Positions 41,245 through 50,263 of a stretch of 64,000 nt of DNA are shown piece by piece. A model generated the notes under the pieces. That model ran no database searches, had not been told where the DNA came from, and saw only the letters and a program-made list of their open reading frames with translations. Made by a program: the position numbers and the translations under genes. The stretch's first letter is position 1; every line of letters begins with the position of its first letter. The DNA is from an uncultured Flavobacteriales bacterium (GTDB lineage: Bacteria; Bacteroidota; Bacteroidia; Palsa-965), in the NCBI GenBank assembly GCA_903873905.1, contig CAIQQJ010000059.1:1-64000 (forward strand). Reading direction: 5' to 3'.

Positions 41245-41245
41245 T

Positions 41246-42619
41246 TTATTGCTTCACTAATTTCGCAACTGAAGTTTGTCCATTTTCCAAAACGAGGCGT
41301 ACAGCATAATAGCCGCAGCTTACAGCATCGAGATTAATCGTGAACAAATTTGATCCCCTTTGAACAGAAATTTTTTGGACAAGAATTTCTTCTCCCAAGG
41401 AATTAGAAACATATAGTTTAGCGGATGCAGTTACATATCCAACAAAACTGATGGAATAAATTCCAACACCCGGATTTGGGAATAATTTGAAACCAGAAAT
41501 ACTGGAAGCATCAGGCAAACCTGTAACACTCCAAGAAATAGAATTTGAAATAATTGGACAAGGATTGGAATAGGTAACTTGAACACTGTAAACCCCATTC
41601 TGAACAGGTGTATAATTTTGACTTGTTGCTCCCACAATTGGCACTCCGTTCAATAACCATTGATAAGTTGAAGCAGGTGTGGAAGTCAGAACATTTAGAT
41701 TTTGTGAAATAATCGGAACTAGTGTTGTGCAAGAAATATGGGATGTAATACGCGGCGAAACATTAAGGGAATCATTGAAATTTTGCCATGCAGCACAATC
41801 ACCTTTCAAATAATAATTCAACCACATTAATGAATAATCTTGTGCGGCATCTTCTTGCTGACCTCGCGTAATGGTTGGATTGGGAGAACAGGTTCCTTCA
41901 CCAAACGAACAATTGAAATTACTTTCAGCAAAATAACAATGGCCACCACCTTTTATTTCAACATACGCCTTGCATGCTGAAGCCAGTGAATCATACATTG
42001 GAATTTGATTTGAAACAGGTGGCGCGACACAATCATTTTGTCCTGCAATTACAAGCGAAGGAATATGAATATGAGCAGCTGCTGTAATGGAAGAAGGCGT
42101 TGTATTTGCAGCTGCAAATGTGATCATCGTGGTGACATTTAAATTGTTTTCACAAGCTAAAAAAGAGGAACCTCCTCCCATGGAATGGCCCATAATTGCA
42201 GAAGCGGTGTCAACATGATTATAAAAAATTGAACTTGAATTGGTCGCACTTTCAGATTGCATTTTACCAACTAAAAAAACAAGATCCATTCCGAAGTCAG
42301 CGTGCACGGGAGAAAAACCAGATTCCGTGGTTGGGAACACCAAGATATATCCGCTTGGAACGAATGCAGACCAAACATTTTGATAAGCACTCCAAGCCAT
42401 CACAAAACCATGTCCGAAAACTACGACAGGATAAGTGGTTCCAGTAACAGGAACATTATTCCCAGCAGTAAGTGCGGGATAATAAATATCAACAGGAACA
42501 GCACGATTACTCCTTGCAGGATCGGTGAAATTAATTTGCGTATGCCCAACAGCATAAGGTTGGGAATAAGCAGTTGCATAAATGCAAAGAGTGATAATGG
42601 AGAGAAGCAGTTTTTTCAT
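41246..42619 (-). CDS. Secreted alpha/beta hydrolase (cutinase/PETase/dienelactone hydrolase-like) with T9SS type A sorting domain
   Basis: signal peptide; GHSMGGGSS nucleophile elbow; IPSLVIAGQNDCVAPPVSNQIPMYDSL; VEIKGGGHCYF; C-terminal FKLFPNPGVGIYSISF. Confidence 0.85.
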   Translation of the reverse strand: MKKLLLSIITLCIYATAYSQPYAVGHTQINFTDPARSNRAVPVDIYYPALTAGNNVPVTGTTYPVVVFGHGFVMAWSAYQNVWSAFVPSGYILVFPTTESGFSPVHADFGMDLVFLVGKMQSESATNSSSIFYNHVDTASAIMGHSMGGGSSFLACENNLNVTTMITFAAANTTPSSITAAAHIHIPSLVIAGQNDCVAPPVSNQIPMYDSLASACKAYVEIKGGGHCYFAESNFNCSFGEGTCSPNPTITRGQQEDAAQDYSLMWLNYYLKGDCAAWQNFNDSLNVSPRITSHISCTTLVPIISQNLNVLTSTPASTYQWLLNGVPIVGATSQNYTPVQNGVYSVQVTYSNPCPIISNSISWSVTGLPDASSISGFKLFPNPGVGIYSISFVGYVTASAKLYVSNSLGEEILVQKISVQRGSNLFTINLDAVSCGYYAVRLVLENGQTSVAKLVKQ

Positions 42620-42706
42620 TTAACAAAATAATAAAGTGCGACTATTTGAATAGTATGAAATGAATTTCAATAAAAAAATTAGCAATTAATGAATTTGAAA
42701 TCTTTT

Positions 42707-43297
42707 TCACTCTTGTCCAGGCTGAATCCACATCTCCTGTGCAGTTTGTTCTGTGGTCATCATCATTGCCAATAACTCGGGAATTGTTTCGGCAACGAAG
42801 AGTAAATCACGATTGGCAACAGTTAAAAAACCTTCCTCCACCATTCTATTCATTTGCAAAACGAAATGATTATAATAGCCATGCTGATTTAAAATTCCGA
42901 TTGGCTTTTTATGAAGGCCGAGTTGTTTCCAGGTGAGCATTTCAAAAATCTCATCCATTGTTCCAAATCCACCTGGCAATGCAATGGCCGCATCACATAA
43001 TTTTTCCATCACCGCTTTGCGTTCGTGCATGGATTTTACAAGATGCAATTTTGTCAAACTCTTGTGTCCAATTTCTTTTACATTGAGAAAATCAGGAATA
43101 ACACCTTCCACTTCGCCCCCATTTTTCAAAACCTCATTGGCCAGAATTCCCATTAGTCCAATACTTCCTCCACCGTAAATCAATTTTATTTTTTCACGCG
43201 CAAGAATTTTGCCGAGACCTTTCGCGGCTTCACCAAACTTGGGATGAAAACCTTCGTGGGCACCACAATAAACAAGAAGTGATTTTATTTCAGTCAT
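42707..43297 (-). CDS. LOG family protein (TIGR00730-type nucleotide 5'-monophosphate phosphoribohydrolase)
   Basis: GGGSIGLMG and PGGFGTMDEIFE motifs. Confidence 0.93.
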   Translation of the reverse strand: MTEIKSLLVYCGAHEGFHPKFGEAAKGLGKILAREKIKLIYGGGSIGLMGILANEVLKNGGEVEGVIPDFLNVKEIGHKSLTKLHLVKSMHERKAVMEKLCDAAIALPGGFGTMDEIFEMLTWKQLGLHKKPIGILNQHGYYNHFVLQMNRMVEEGFLTVANRDLLFVAETIPELLAMMMTTEQTAQEMWIQPGQE

Positions 43298-45687
43298 TAG
43301 AAATCCAATTTATAATAAAACAAAGGTAAGAAGCCCAATTGATATTGTTCAACAACCGGATCCGCCGAAGGATTAGTTGGATTCGGAGAATACGTCAATC
43401 CCAAAATATTTTTCCTATTCAATACATTCACCAAATCAAGTCCAATTTCATGTGTGAGACCTTTTGTATTGAGTTTCCAAACAATTCGAGCATCCAATCG
43501 CATATAGGAAGAACTGAATGTTTTTGTATTTCGAAGCGAGTCAATGACAACCATGTCGTTTTGAATACGTGATTGTGCGGTATCAATCGGTGTATAATAA
43601 CGCTTGCCTGCCATTGTCAATTTCAATCCGGTTTCGAGTGTTTGTTTTTTGCCAATTTTAAATTCGCGCGCACCAAGCATATTAATGGAATAATGTGTGT
43701 TGTAATCTGAGTTGCGTAAAACGCCATCGCTGCCTGTGTATTTTGCATCGAAGACAGAAGCGGTTGCCATGAAGAAAAATTGTTTGCTGAAATATTTCTC
43801 AATGGTAATTTCCGCACCCATATTATAACCGGTTCCAGTATTCACGAGCGTGTCAGGAAAAAATCTACTGAATCCACTTCCCTGATTGAGCACGGAAAAA
43901 GAAGAACTTCTTTTTTCAACAGGAACATTGTAGAGATATTGATAATAGGTTTCGATTTTGATATGCATGTTTTTGCCGACCAGCAAATCATATCCGAGAA
44001 TGCTGTGTAAACTTTTTACAAAATCCACATTCTTATTGTGCAATATGTATTGTCCATTTGTAGAATCGGGAAGATGCGTGTAATAAACATAAGCGGGAAG
44101 CATTTGACTGTGCAATCCAACACCCACATTCAAGGTTTGTTTTTCATTCACATTAAATCGAAGTCCCGCACGAGGCTCAATAGATTTACTTCCATTCAAT
44201 GAAAAATATTGCCCGTGCAAACCAAGATTGAAAGTCAATCGCTCAGATGGTTTATATTTCCATTGAGCAAAAGGTTGAATCAACAATGAAGTTCCGTGAT
44301 AATCCTGGCGATTGTAAAAACGATTGGTGATTTCACTGTGAATGCTATCGATAAGATCATTGACGAAATAATCGTTTGTCATTCCGAATTTGATTGAACT
44401 CTTGGAATTGATTTTACGTGAAAAGAAAAAATTTGCTGAGATTTTACTTTCCGTATTTCTATAGCCCATTTTCGGAGTAATGGAATCGAGTGTAAAAGAA
44501 GTATCTCTCCAAACCAAAAGGTGATGCGATGCAGAATACCGACTACTACCTGCTACAACTACATGGAAATAAGTTTTGTCATTGATCGGTTTCATATAGG
44601 TGATTCCTGCAACGCCCATTCCAGTTTTGAAATGTTGATCGCGATTATCCACTCCATACAATTCATCTGAATAGACCTTGTAATCACTGACCATGATATC
44701 GATTTTGCTCGCACCTCCCACTCCAAACATGGAAATATTCCCACCTTTTTTCAAAGGAAAATTGAGTTTGAATGCACCATCCTGATAATTCGGAACAGCT
44801 CCTGTTCCAATGGGAATGTGCATGGCATCAAATAATTTCAAAGTTGAATAACGATAACATACGAGAAATGAAGAACCTTTTGTTTTACTGATTGGTCCTT
44901 CTGCACAAAATTCAGTTCCAAGAAAACCAAATTGTCCAGTGAACTCATATTTCTGATTGTTGCCACTTCTCATTCGCAAATCGAAAGCAGCTGCAATACC
45001 ATTTCCATACTCAGCAGGAAAAGCTCCCGTGAAAAAATCGGAATTGGAAAGGACTTTGTTGTTGAGAATACTCGCTGGTCCTCCTGTTGTTCCCTCAATC
45101 GCAAAATGATTTGGATTTGGAATATCAACACCTTCCAAACGCCACAGCACGCCACTGGGAGAATTCCCCCTCACAACAATATCATTCCTGGAATCATCCG
45201 CACCTTGCACACCAGCGAAGTTCGAAGCCATACGCGCAGGATCGCCACGACTTCCAGCATAACGATTTGTTTCTTCAACAGAAAACTGTCGTCCACTTCC
45301 CGTTCCAAAATCATTGACAGTTCCCTCCTTATTTGTTCCTTCAATCACAACTTCTGTATTGGTAACAACTGCTTGTTCCAATTCAATATTAATAATGCTT
45401 TCCTTACCGGAATTGACAATCAAATTCGGAATGGAAACAGGAAGGTAACCGAGATATTGAACACGAAGTGTATAACGACCAACAGCAACATTTTCCATTT
45501 TATAATTCCCGTTCATATCAGCGGATGCACCGGTAATCAGCGTGGAATCCTTATAGAGTGTGACCACTGCAGGTAATGGGAATTTTGTTTCCTTTTCCAC
45601 AATTTGCCCTCGAACAGTTTGTGTGTTTTGTGCGAATGTATTCGCAGTATAAAGCAGAAGGAAAATCAGTGTTGGAAAATATTTCAT
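43297..45687 (-). CDS. TonB-dependent receptor with carboxypeptidase-regulatory-like N-terminal domain
   Basis: GQIVEKETKFPLPAVVTLYKDS...GNYKMENVAVGRYTLRVQYLGY; plug VQGADDSRNDIVVRGNSPSGVLWRLEGVDIPNPNHF. Confidence 0.93.
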   Translation of the reverse strand: MKYFPTLIFLLLYTANTFAQNTQTVRGQIVEKETKFPLPAVVTLYKDSTLITGASADMNGNYKMENVAVGRYTLRVQYLGYLPVSIPNLIVNSGKESIINIELEQAVVTNTEVVIEGTNKEGTVNDFGTGSGRQFSVEETNRYAGSRGDPARMASNFAGVQGADDSRNDIVVRGNSPSGVLWRLEGVDIPNPNHFAIEGTTGGPASILNNKVLSNSDFFTGAFPAEYGNGIAAAFDLRMRSGNNQKYEFTGQFGFLGTEFCAEGPISKTKGSSFLVCYRYSTLKLFDAMHIPIGTGAVPNYQDGAFKLNFPLKKGGNISMFGVGGASKIDIMVSDYKVYSDELYGVDNRDQHFKTGMGVAGITYMKPINDKTYFHVVVAGSSRYSASHHLLVWRDTSFTLDSITPKMGYRNTESKISANFFFSRKINSKSSIKFGMTNDYFVNDLIDSIHSEITNRFYNRQDYHGTSLLIQPFAQWKYKPSERLTFNLGLHGQYFSLNGSKSIEPRAGLRFNVNEKQTLNVGVGLHSQMLPAYVYYTHLPDSTNGQYILHNKNVDFVKSLHSILGYDLLVGKNMHIKIETYYQYLYNVPVEKRSSSFSVLNQGSGFSRFFPDTLVNTGTGYNMGAEITIEKYFSKQFFFMATASVFDAKYTGSDGVLRNSDYNTHYSINMLGAREFKIGKKQTLETGLKLTMAGKRYYTPIDTAQSRIQNDMVVIDSLRNTKTFSSSYMRLDARIVWKLNTKGLTHEIGLDLVNVLNRKNILGLTYSPNPTNPSADPVVEQYQLGFLPLFYYKLDF

Positions 45688-45859
45688 ATTGGAATTATTT
45701 TATTCCCAAATATAAAGATCGCAGTTTTTGAAAAAACAGACTTTCCTAAATGTATTCAACAAGTTATTCAGTTGGGAAAACACTTTGCGTCCTTAGCGAC
45801 TCTGCTGCAAAAACTTTTTACAATTGGTCTCATGCCGCAGAGTCGCAGAGGACGCGGAG

Positions 45860-46888
45860 TTAGAATCGAAAATTCTTAATCGTCTCTACAAAGAATTTCA
45901 CTTTCTCCACTTCCGTGTCGGGATATAATCCGTGACCAAGATTTGCGATATGGCGATTTGGTCCGAAGGCGCGGAGCATTTTTTCCGTTTCCTTTTTGAT
46001 CGTATCATAATCGGCATAGAGTAAACAGGGATCCATGTTTCCTTGAAGCGTTTTGTTTTCACCAATCAATTCACGTGATTCTGCAATGTCCATTGTCCAA
46101 TCCAATCCAATTGTATCGCAATTGATATTGCGCAAATCTTTTCGAATGAAATGCGCGTCTTTTGCAAAAACGGTAATGGGAACCAAAGGATGAATTTCAT
46201 CGCAGATTCTGGCAATGTATTGCAATGAAAATTCCTTGTATTGTTCGGGTGAAAGAACGCCCGCCCATGAATCAAAAATTTGAATCATATCAGCACCTGC
46301 ATGCACTTGTGCTTTCAAATATGAAATGATGCTTTGTGTAATTTTTTCGAGAAGAAGATGTGCTTGCTTCGGTTCGGTATAGAGGAATTTTTTTGCTTTG
46401 GAAAATGTTTTCGATCCACTTCCTTCAATCATGTAGGAAAGAAGTGTCCAAGGTGCACCCGAAAATCCAATGAGCGGAACACGATTTGCAAGTGCCGCTT
46501 TTGCCAAACGAATTGCATCGCACACGTAAGCGAGATCATTTGCGCCATCAACGACATGCAACTTTTCTATATCAGAAGAATTTTTAATTGTGTTTTCAAA
46601 CCATGGACCTTTTGCCTCGATCATTTTGTAAGGAAGTCCCATTGCTTCGGGAATAACCAAAATGTCGGAGAAAATAATTGCGGCATCCACACCAAGAATA
46701 TCGACTGGTTGAATGGTTACTTCCGCAGCGAACTCGGGTGTTTTTACAAGTTCAATGAAGCCGCCCATTTTCGCACGCACTTCACGGTACTCAGGCAAAA
46801 CTCTTCCAGCTTGTCGCATCAACCAAACAGGAGTGCGTTCTGTCTTTTCGCCACGAGCGGCACGGAGAATCAAATCATTTTGTAACAT
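45860..46888 (-). CDS. hemE: Uroporphyrinogen decarboxylase
   Basis: [44 protein letters not shown]. Confidence 0.97.
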   Translation of the reverse strand: MLQNDLILRAARGEKTERTPVWLMRQAGRVLPEYREVRAKMGGFIELVKTPEFAAEVTIQPVDILGVDAAIIFSDILVIPEAMGLPYKMIEAKGPWFENTIKNSSDIEKLHVVDGANDLAYVCDAIRLAKAALANRVPLIGFSGAPWTLLSYMIEGSGSKTFSKAKKFLYTEPKQAHLLLEKITQSIISYLKAQVHAGADMIQIFDSWAGVLSPEQYKEFSLQYIARICDEIHPLVPITVFAKDAHFIRKDLRNINCDTIGLDWTMDIAESRELIGENKTLQGNMDPCLLYADYDTIKKETEKMLRAFGPNRHIANLGHGLYPDTEVEKVKFFVETIKNFRF

Positions 46889-47023
46889 AACAGCAAAAGT
46901 AATCTTTGTCAGTTGTCGCTTGTCAGAGAAAAGTCAGATTTTTTTGTTTCGGGAAAGGATGTGCTAATTTACTGATATGCTAATGTGCTGATGCTTCCTA
47001 GTTGCTGATTGGTTGTGAGTTTT

Positions 47024-47065
47024 TTTATCAGACTGAGTAGCCGACGAAGGAGGCGTATCGCAGTC
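47024..47065 (+). repeat. Intergenic element family 2, short copy abutting a family 1 copy
   Basis: TCAGACTGAGTAGCCGACGAAGGAGGCGTATCGCAGTC. Confidence 0.65.
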
Positions 47066-47158
47066 TTGCGTGAGGGATTGCAGTGGAAAGCCTCCCAACA
47101 GCATTGTTGGGAGACTTGCAGCGAGCCCGACCCTCAACAGTATTGTTGGGGGCACGCC
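47066..47158 (-). repeat. Modular intergenic element family 1, copy D
   Basis: minus strand GGCGTGCC-CCCAACAATACTGTTGAG-GGTCGGGCTCGCTGCAAGTCT-CCCAACAATGCTGTTGGG-AGGCTTTCCACTGCAATCCCTCACGCAA. Confidence 0.93.
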
Positions 47159-47330
47159 ATTATAAACAAGGGGCGGGTAAAAATTTGAATGTAGAATATC
47201 CAATGTAGAATATCCGATATGGAAATAAAAAAATTGGGAAAGCGTTTTTCATTGGTAATTGGTAATCACGCAATTGGTAATCCTATAATTGGTAATCATT
47301 TTTTCCAAGGCAATTATGATTCCAATCAAG

Positions 47331-48605
47331 ATGCTATGTCACATCGACCCTTATCTTTACAAAAATTTCATTCCCGTGAGTACAGAAAAATATTCTTTCG
47401 ATGTTGTGGTTGTTGGTGGAGGTTGTGTTGGATTGGCAACTGCGTACAAAATCAATTTGCGTCATCCGCACTTGAAAATTGCAGTGTTGGAAAAAGAGGA
47501 TCATCTTTCACCGCATCAGACAGGACATAATTCAGGCGTTATTCATTCTGGAATTTATTACAAACCCGGTTCTGAAAAAGCGAGGAATTGTGTGGAAGGC
47601 AGAAGGGAATTGGTTGCGTTTGCGAAGGAACATCATATTCCAATTGACATTTGCGGAAAATTAATTGTGGCAACACATGAAAGTGAATTGGCGCATATGA
47701 ATAAGGTTTTTGCCAATGGAAAAGCGAATGGTGTGGAAGACATGGAATTGGTGGATGCGAAACGCATAAAAGAAATTGAGCCGTTTGTGGAAGGTATCGC
47801 AGGAATACGAGTGGGTTGCACAGGCATCATTGACTATCCAGCTTTGACAAAAAAGATTGCAGAACTGATTGAGAAAAATTTCTCTGGAAGTAAAATATTC
47901 CTTTCCACGAAAGCGGAGGATTTTATTCACAAGGGAGAAACCACCGATATCCTAACGAATCGCGGAATTTTTACAACAAAATATATTGTAACGTGTGCCG
48001 GATTGCAAAGTGATCGCATTGCAAAAAAAGAAGGTGCAAAACCTGGTGCGGCTATAGTAGGTTTCCGTGGCGACTATTATGATTTGACGGAAATAGGAAT
48101 GAAGAAAGTGAAGAATTTGATTTATCCCGTTCCCAATCCTAAATATCCATTTCTTGGTGTTCATTTTACGCGCATGATTGAAGGCGGAGTGGAATGCGGA
48201 CCGAATGCAGTTTTTGTTTTCAAGCGCGAAGGTTATGGAAAAACATCCTTCAGTTGGAGAGACACTTTTTCCGCGTTTACATTTGGTGGAACATGGAAAT
48301 TCTTCGCAAAGAATATGAAATTCGGTTTGGACGAATACCGCGGCGCATTTTCAAAACGTTTTTTTCTGAAACGATTGCGCACTTTGATTCCAACTTTACA
48401 ATCGGAAGATATCGTTTCGAGTCGCAGTGGCGTGCGTGCCATGGCGCTTGCACCACAAGGAGAAATGATTGATGATTTCAAAATTGAATTTCATGGCAAC
48501 GCGATTCATGTTTTGAATGCGCCTTCTCCAGCTGCAACGGCTTGTCTTTCCATTGGGAAATCCATTGAGGAAATGGCAACCAAACAATTCAATTTGGGGA
48601 ATTGA
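47331..48605 (+). CDS. lhgO: L-2-hydroxyglutarate oxidase family FAD-dependent oxidoreductase
   Basis: VVVVGGGCVGLATAYKI, HQTGHNSGVIHSGIYYKPGS; start codon uncertain (ORF opens at 47289). Confidence 0.9.
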   Translation: MLCHIDPYLYKNFIPVSTEKYSFDVVVVGGGCVGLATAYKINLRHPHLKIAVLEKEDHLSPHQTGHNSGVIHSGIYYKPGSEKARNCVEGRRELVAFAKEHHIPIDICGKLIVATHESELAHMNKVFANGKANGVEDMELVDAKRIKEIEPFVEGIAGIRVGCTGIIDYPALTKKIAELIEKNFSGSKIFLSTKAEDFIHKGETTDILTNRGIFTTKYIVTCAGLQSDRIAKKEGAKPGAAIVGFRGDYYDLTEIGMKKVKNLIYPVPNPKYPFLGVHFTRMIEGGVECGPNAVFVFKREGYGKTSFSWRDTFSAFTFGGTWKFFAKNMKFGLDEYRGAFSKRFFLKRLRTLIPTLQSEDIVSSRSGVRAMALAPQGEMIDDFKIEFHGNAIHVLNAPSPAATACLSIGKSIEEMATKQFNLGN

Positions 48606-48655
48606 TTTGCAGATTCCTGATATGCAGATAAATTTATTTGACAGCTAACAACTGC

Positions 48656-49204
48656 TTATTGCCCGCTCTTTTCCCCTTCGAAATGATCATTCTTATTCTG
48701 AAAAAGAATATTGAAAGTTGTCAAACTTCCGTAAATTTTTGTGATGTATTGTTGCATGTCCACTTTTTCCTCATCTGCTAATTTTGGATGTGCATTGATT
48801 TTTTGCTCGAGCACACGCAAGCGATCGCGCAACATTACAATTTTATGAAAAAAGGTTTCGATTGGAATATCCTTTGATTTCTGGGAAGCATCAGCAGGTT
48901 GCAGAATCATTGTTCCGCCCTCCCATTTTCCACCCAATTCAATGTTTTCTGAAATGTCGCTGTAATCCTCAAGAACGCGGCGAAGTGTTTTTTCTAATTC
49001 TTCCATGGTGTATGAATTATTATTTTCATTTTCTCGTGGCAATGCCAAAAGCGTAAGCATGTCGGCATTCCGTTTTGTAATTTCTATGATTCCTTTTTTA
49101 CCAAAATCAATTGTCCAGAAAAGTTCCTGCTCATCAAGAACCTTTCCTTTTCCATAATGATCATGGTCAATTGTACTTCCAATTTGTAAATCCATACCAT
49201 TCAA
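48656..49204 (-). CDS. Conserved hypothetical protein
   Basis: 182-aa ORF with plausible N-terminus; IGSTIDHDHYGKGKVLDEQELFWTIDFGKKG. Confidence 0.7.
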   Translation of the reverse strand: MNGMDLQIGSTIDHDHYGKGKVLDEQELFWTIDFGKKGIIEITKRNADMLTLLALPRENENNNSYTMEELEKTLRRVLEDYSDISENIELGGKWEGGTMILQPADASQKSKDIPIETFFHKIVMLRDRLRVLEQKINAHPKLADEEKVDMQQYITKIYGSLTTFNILFQNKNDHFEGEKSGQ

Positions 49205-49311
49205 ATTTCTAGTATTACGAATGTACGAATATTGGTATTCTGAAAACGCGAAATGTTGTCCAGCTCACTATCGGCAATTCGTATCTTCGTACACATTCAT
49301 ATTCATAAAAA

Positions 49312-49680
49312 TTGCAGTCACATCGCATCGATAAATTCCTCTGGGAAGTTCGCCTTTATAAAACACGAACATTGGCAAGTGCTGCCGTGAAAGTGGGAAA
49401 AGTAAAACTCAATGGCGAAATAACTAAAACCGGAAAAGAATTGAAAGTGGCTGATGAAATCAGTTTCAGAATTGGTCCGATGACACGACTTGTTCGTGTA
49501 AAAGATTTCCCTACAAACCGTGTCAGTGCAAAACTTGTCCTCAATTTCATTGATGATCTGACTCCTCCAGAAGAGTACGAGAAAATAAAACTGATGAAAG
49601 AATTGGGTCCTCCTGTTTTTCACACAGGGAAAGGCCGACCTACAAAAAAAGATCGCAGGAAACTAGATGGGTTCTTTTAG
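49312..49680 (+). CDS. S4-domain RNA-binding protein (Hsp15/HslR-like)
   Basis: RIDKFLWEVRLYKTRTLASAAVKVGKVKLNGE; TTG start. Confidence 0.88.
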   Translation: MQSHRIDKFLWEVRLYKTRTLASAAVKVGKVKLNGEITKTGKELKVADEISFRIGPMTRLVRVKDFPTNRVSAKLVLNFIDDLTPPEEYEKIKLMKELGPPVFHTGKGRPTKKDRRKLDGFF

Positions 49681-49816
49681 AAGATGTACGAATTACCAAT
49701 GTGTACTAATTTTACGAATCCTGACACCAATAATATTTCGCAACTATTCGCATAAATTCATAATTCGTACACCAATTCGTAATCCGTATATTCGTAAAAA
49801 TTAGTAATTCTAAAAT

Positions 49817-50086
49817 ATGGAAGAACCAAATTTTGATGAACTCAGAAAAAAATTAGAAAAGGATTCTTGGCCTGCAGTTTATCTATTCAAATTCATTGTG
49901 CCTTCCGACAATCAAAAGATTGCACAAGTTGAAAGTTTTTTCGAGGACGATTCCGAAATCAAAATACAAGCTTCTTCCAATGGAAAATACACAAGTATCT
50001 CAATTCGTCAAGTGATGCTCAGCCCAGAAGCAATCATTGAAGTTTATAAAAAAGCTTACGTTATTGAAGGAATTATTTCCCTATGA
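49817..50086 (+). CDS. DUF493 (YbeD-like) family protein
   Basis: WPAVYLFKFIVPSDNQKIAQVESFF...SSNGKYTSISIRQVMLSPEAIIEVYKK. Confidence 0.8.
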   Translation: MEEPNFDELRKKLEKDSWPAVYLFKFIVPSDNQKIAQVESFFEDDSEIKIQASSNGKYTSISIRQVMLSPEAIIEVYKKAYVIEGIISL

Positions 50087-50128
50087 AAATATCAGTACAC
50101 ATGGAGAATTTAATTCCGAGAAATATTT

Positions 50129-50226
50129 GGGCGTGTCCCTCCTACGTCAGGTCGGGCTTTACGCTTTTACTCCTCGTCCCAACATTTCTGTTGGGAGGGT
50201 AACCGCTTCAATCCCTCACGCAAAAA
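50129..50226 (+). repeat. Modular intergenic element family 1, copy F
   Basis: GGGCGTGTCC-CTCCTACGTCA-GGTCGGGCTTTACGCTTTTACTCCTCGT-CCCAACATTTCTGTTGGG-AGGGTAACCGCTTCAATCCCTCACGCAAAA. Confidence 0.93.
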
Positions 50227-50263
50227 ACAACAAACAACAAACAACAAACAACAATCTTTCCCA

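Noticed and set aside
44932-45576. 214-aa ORF antisense to the TonB receptor
   Set aside because: No recognisable motifs; the sense-strand receptor is clear. Same reasoning applied to other antisense ORFs (e.g. 16007-16651, 35337-35708, 46334-46885).
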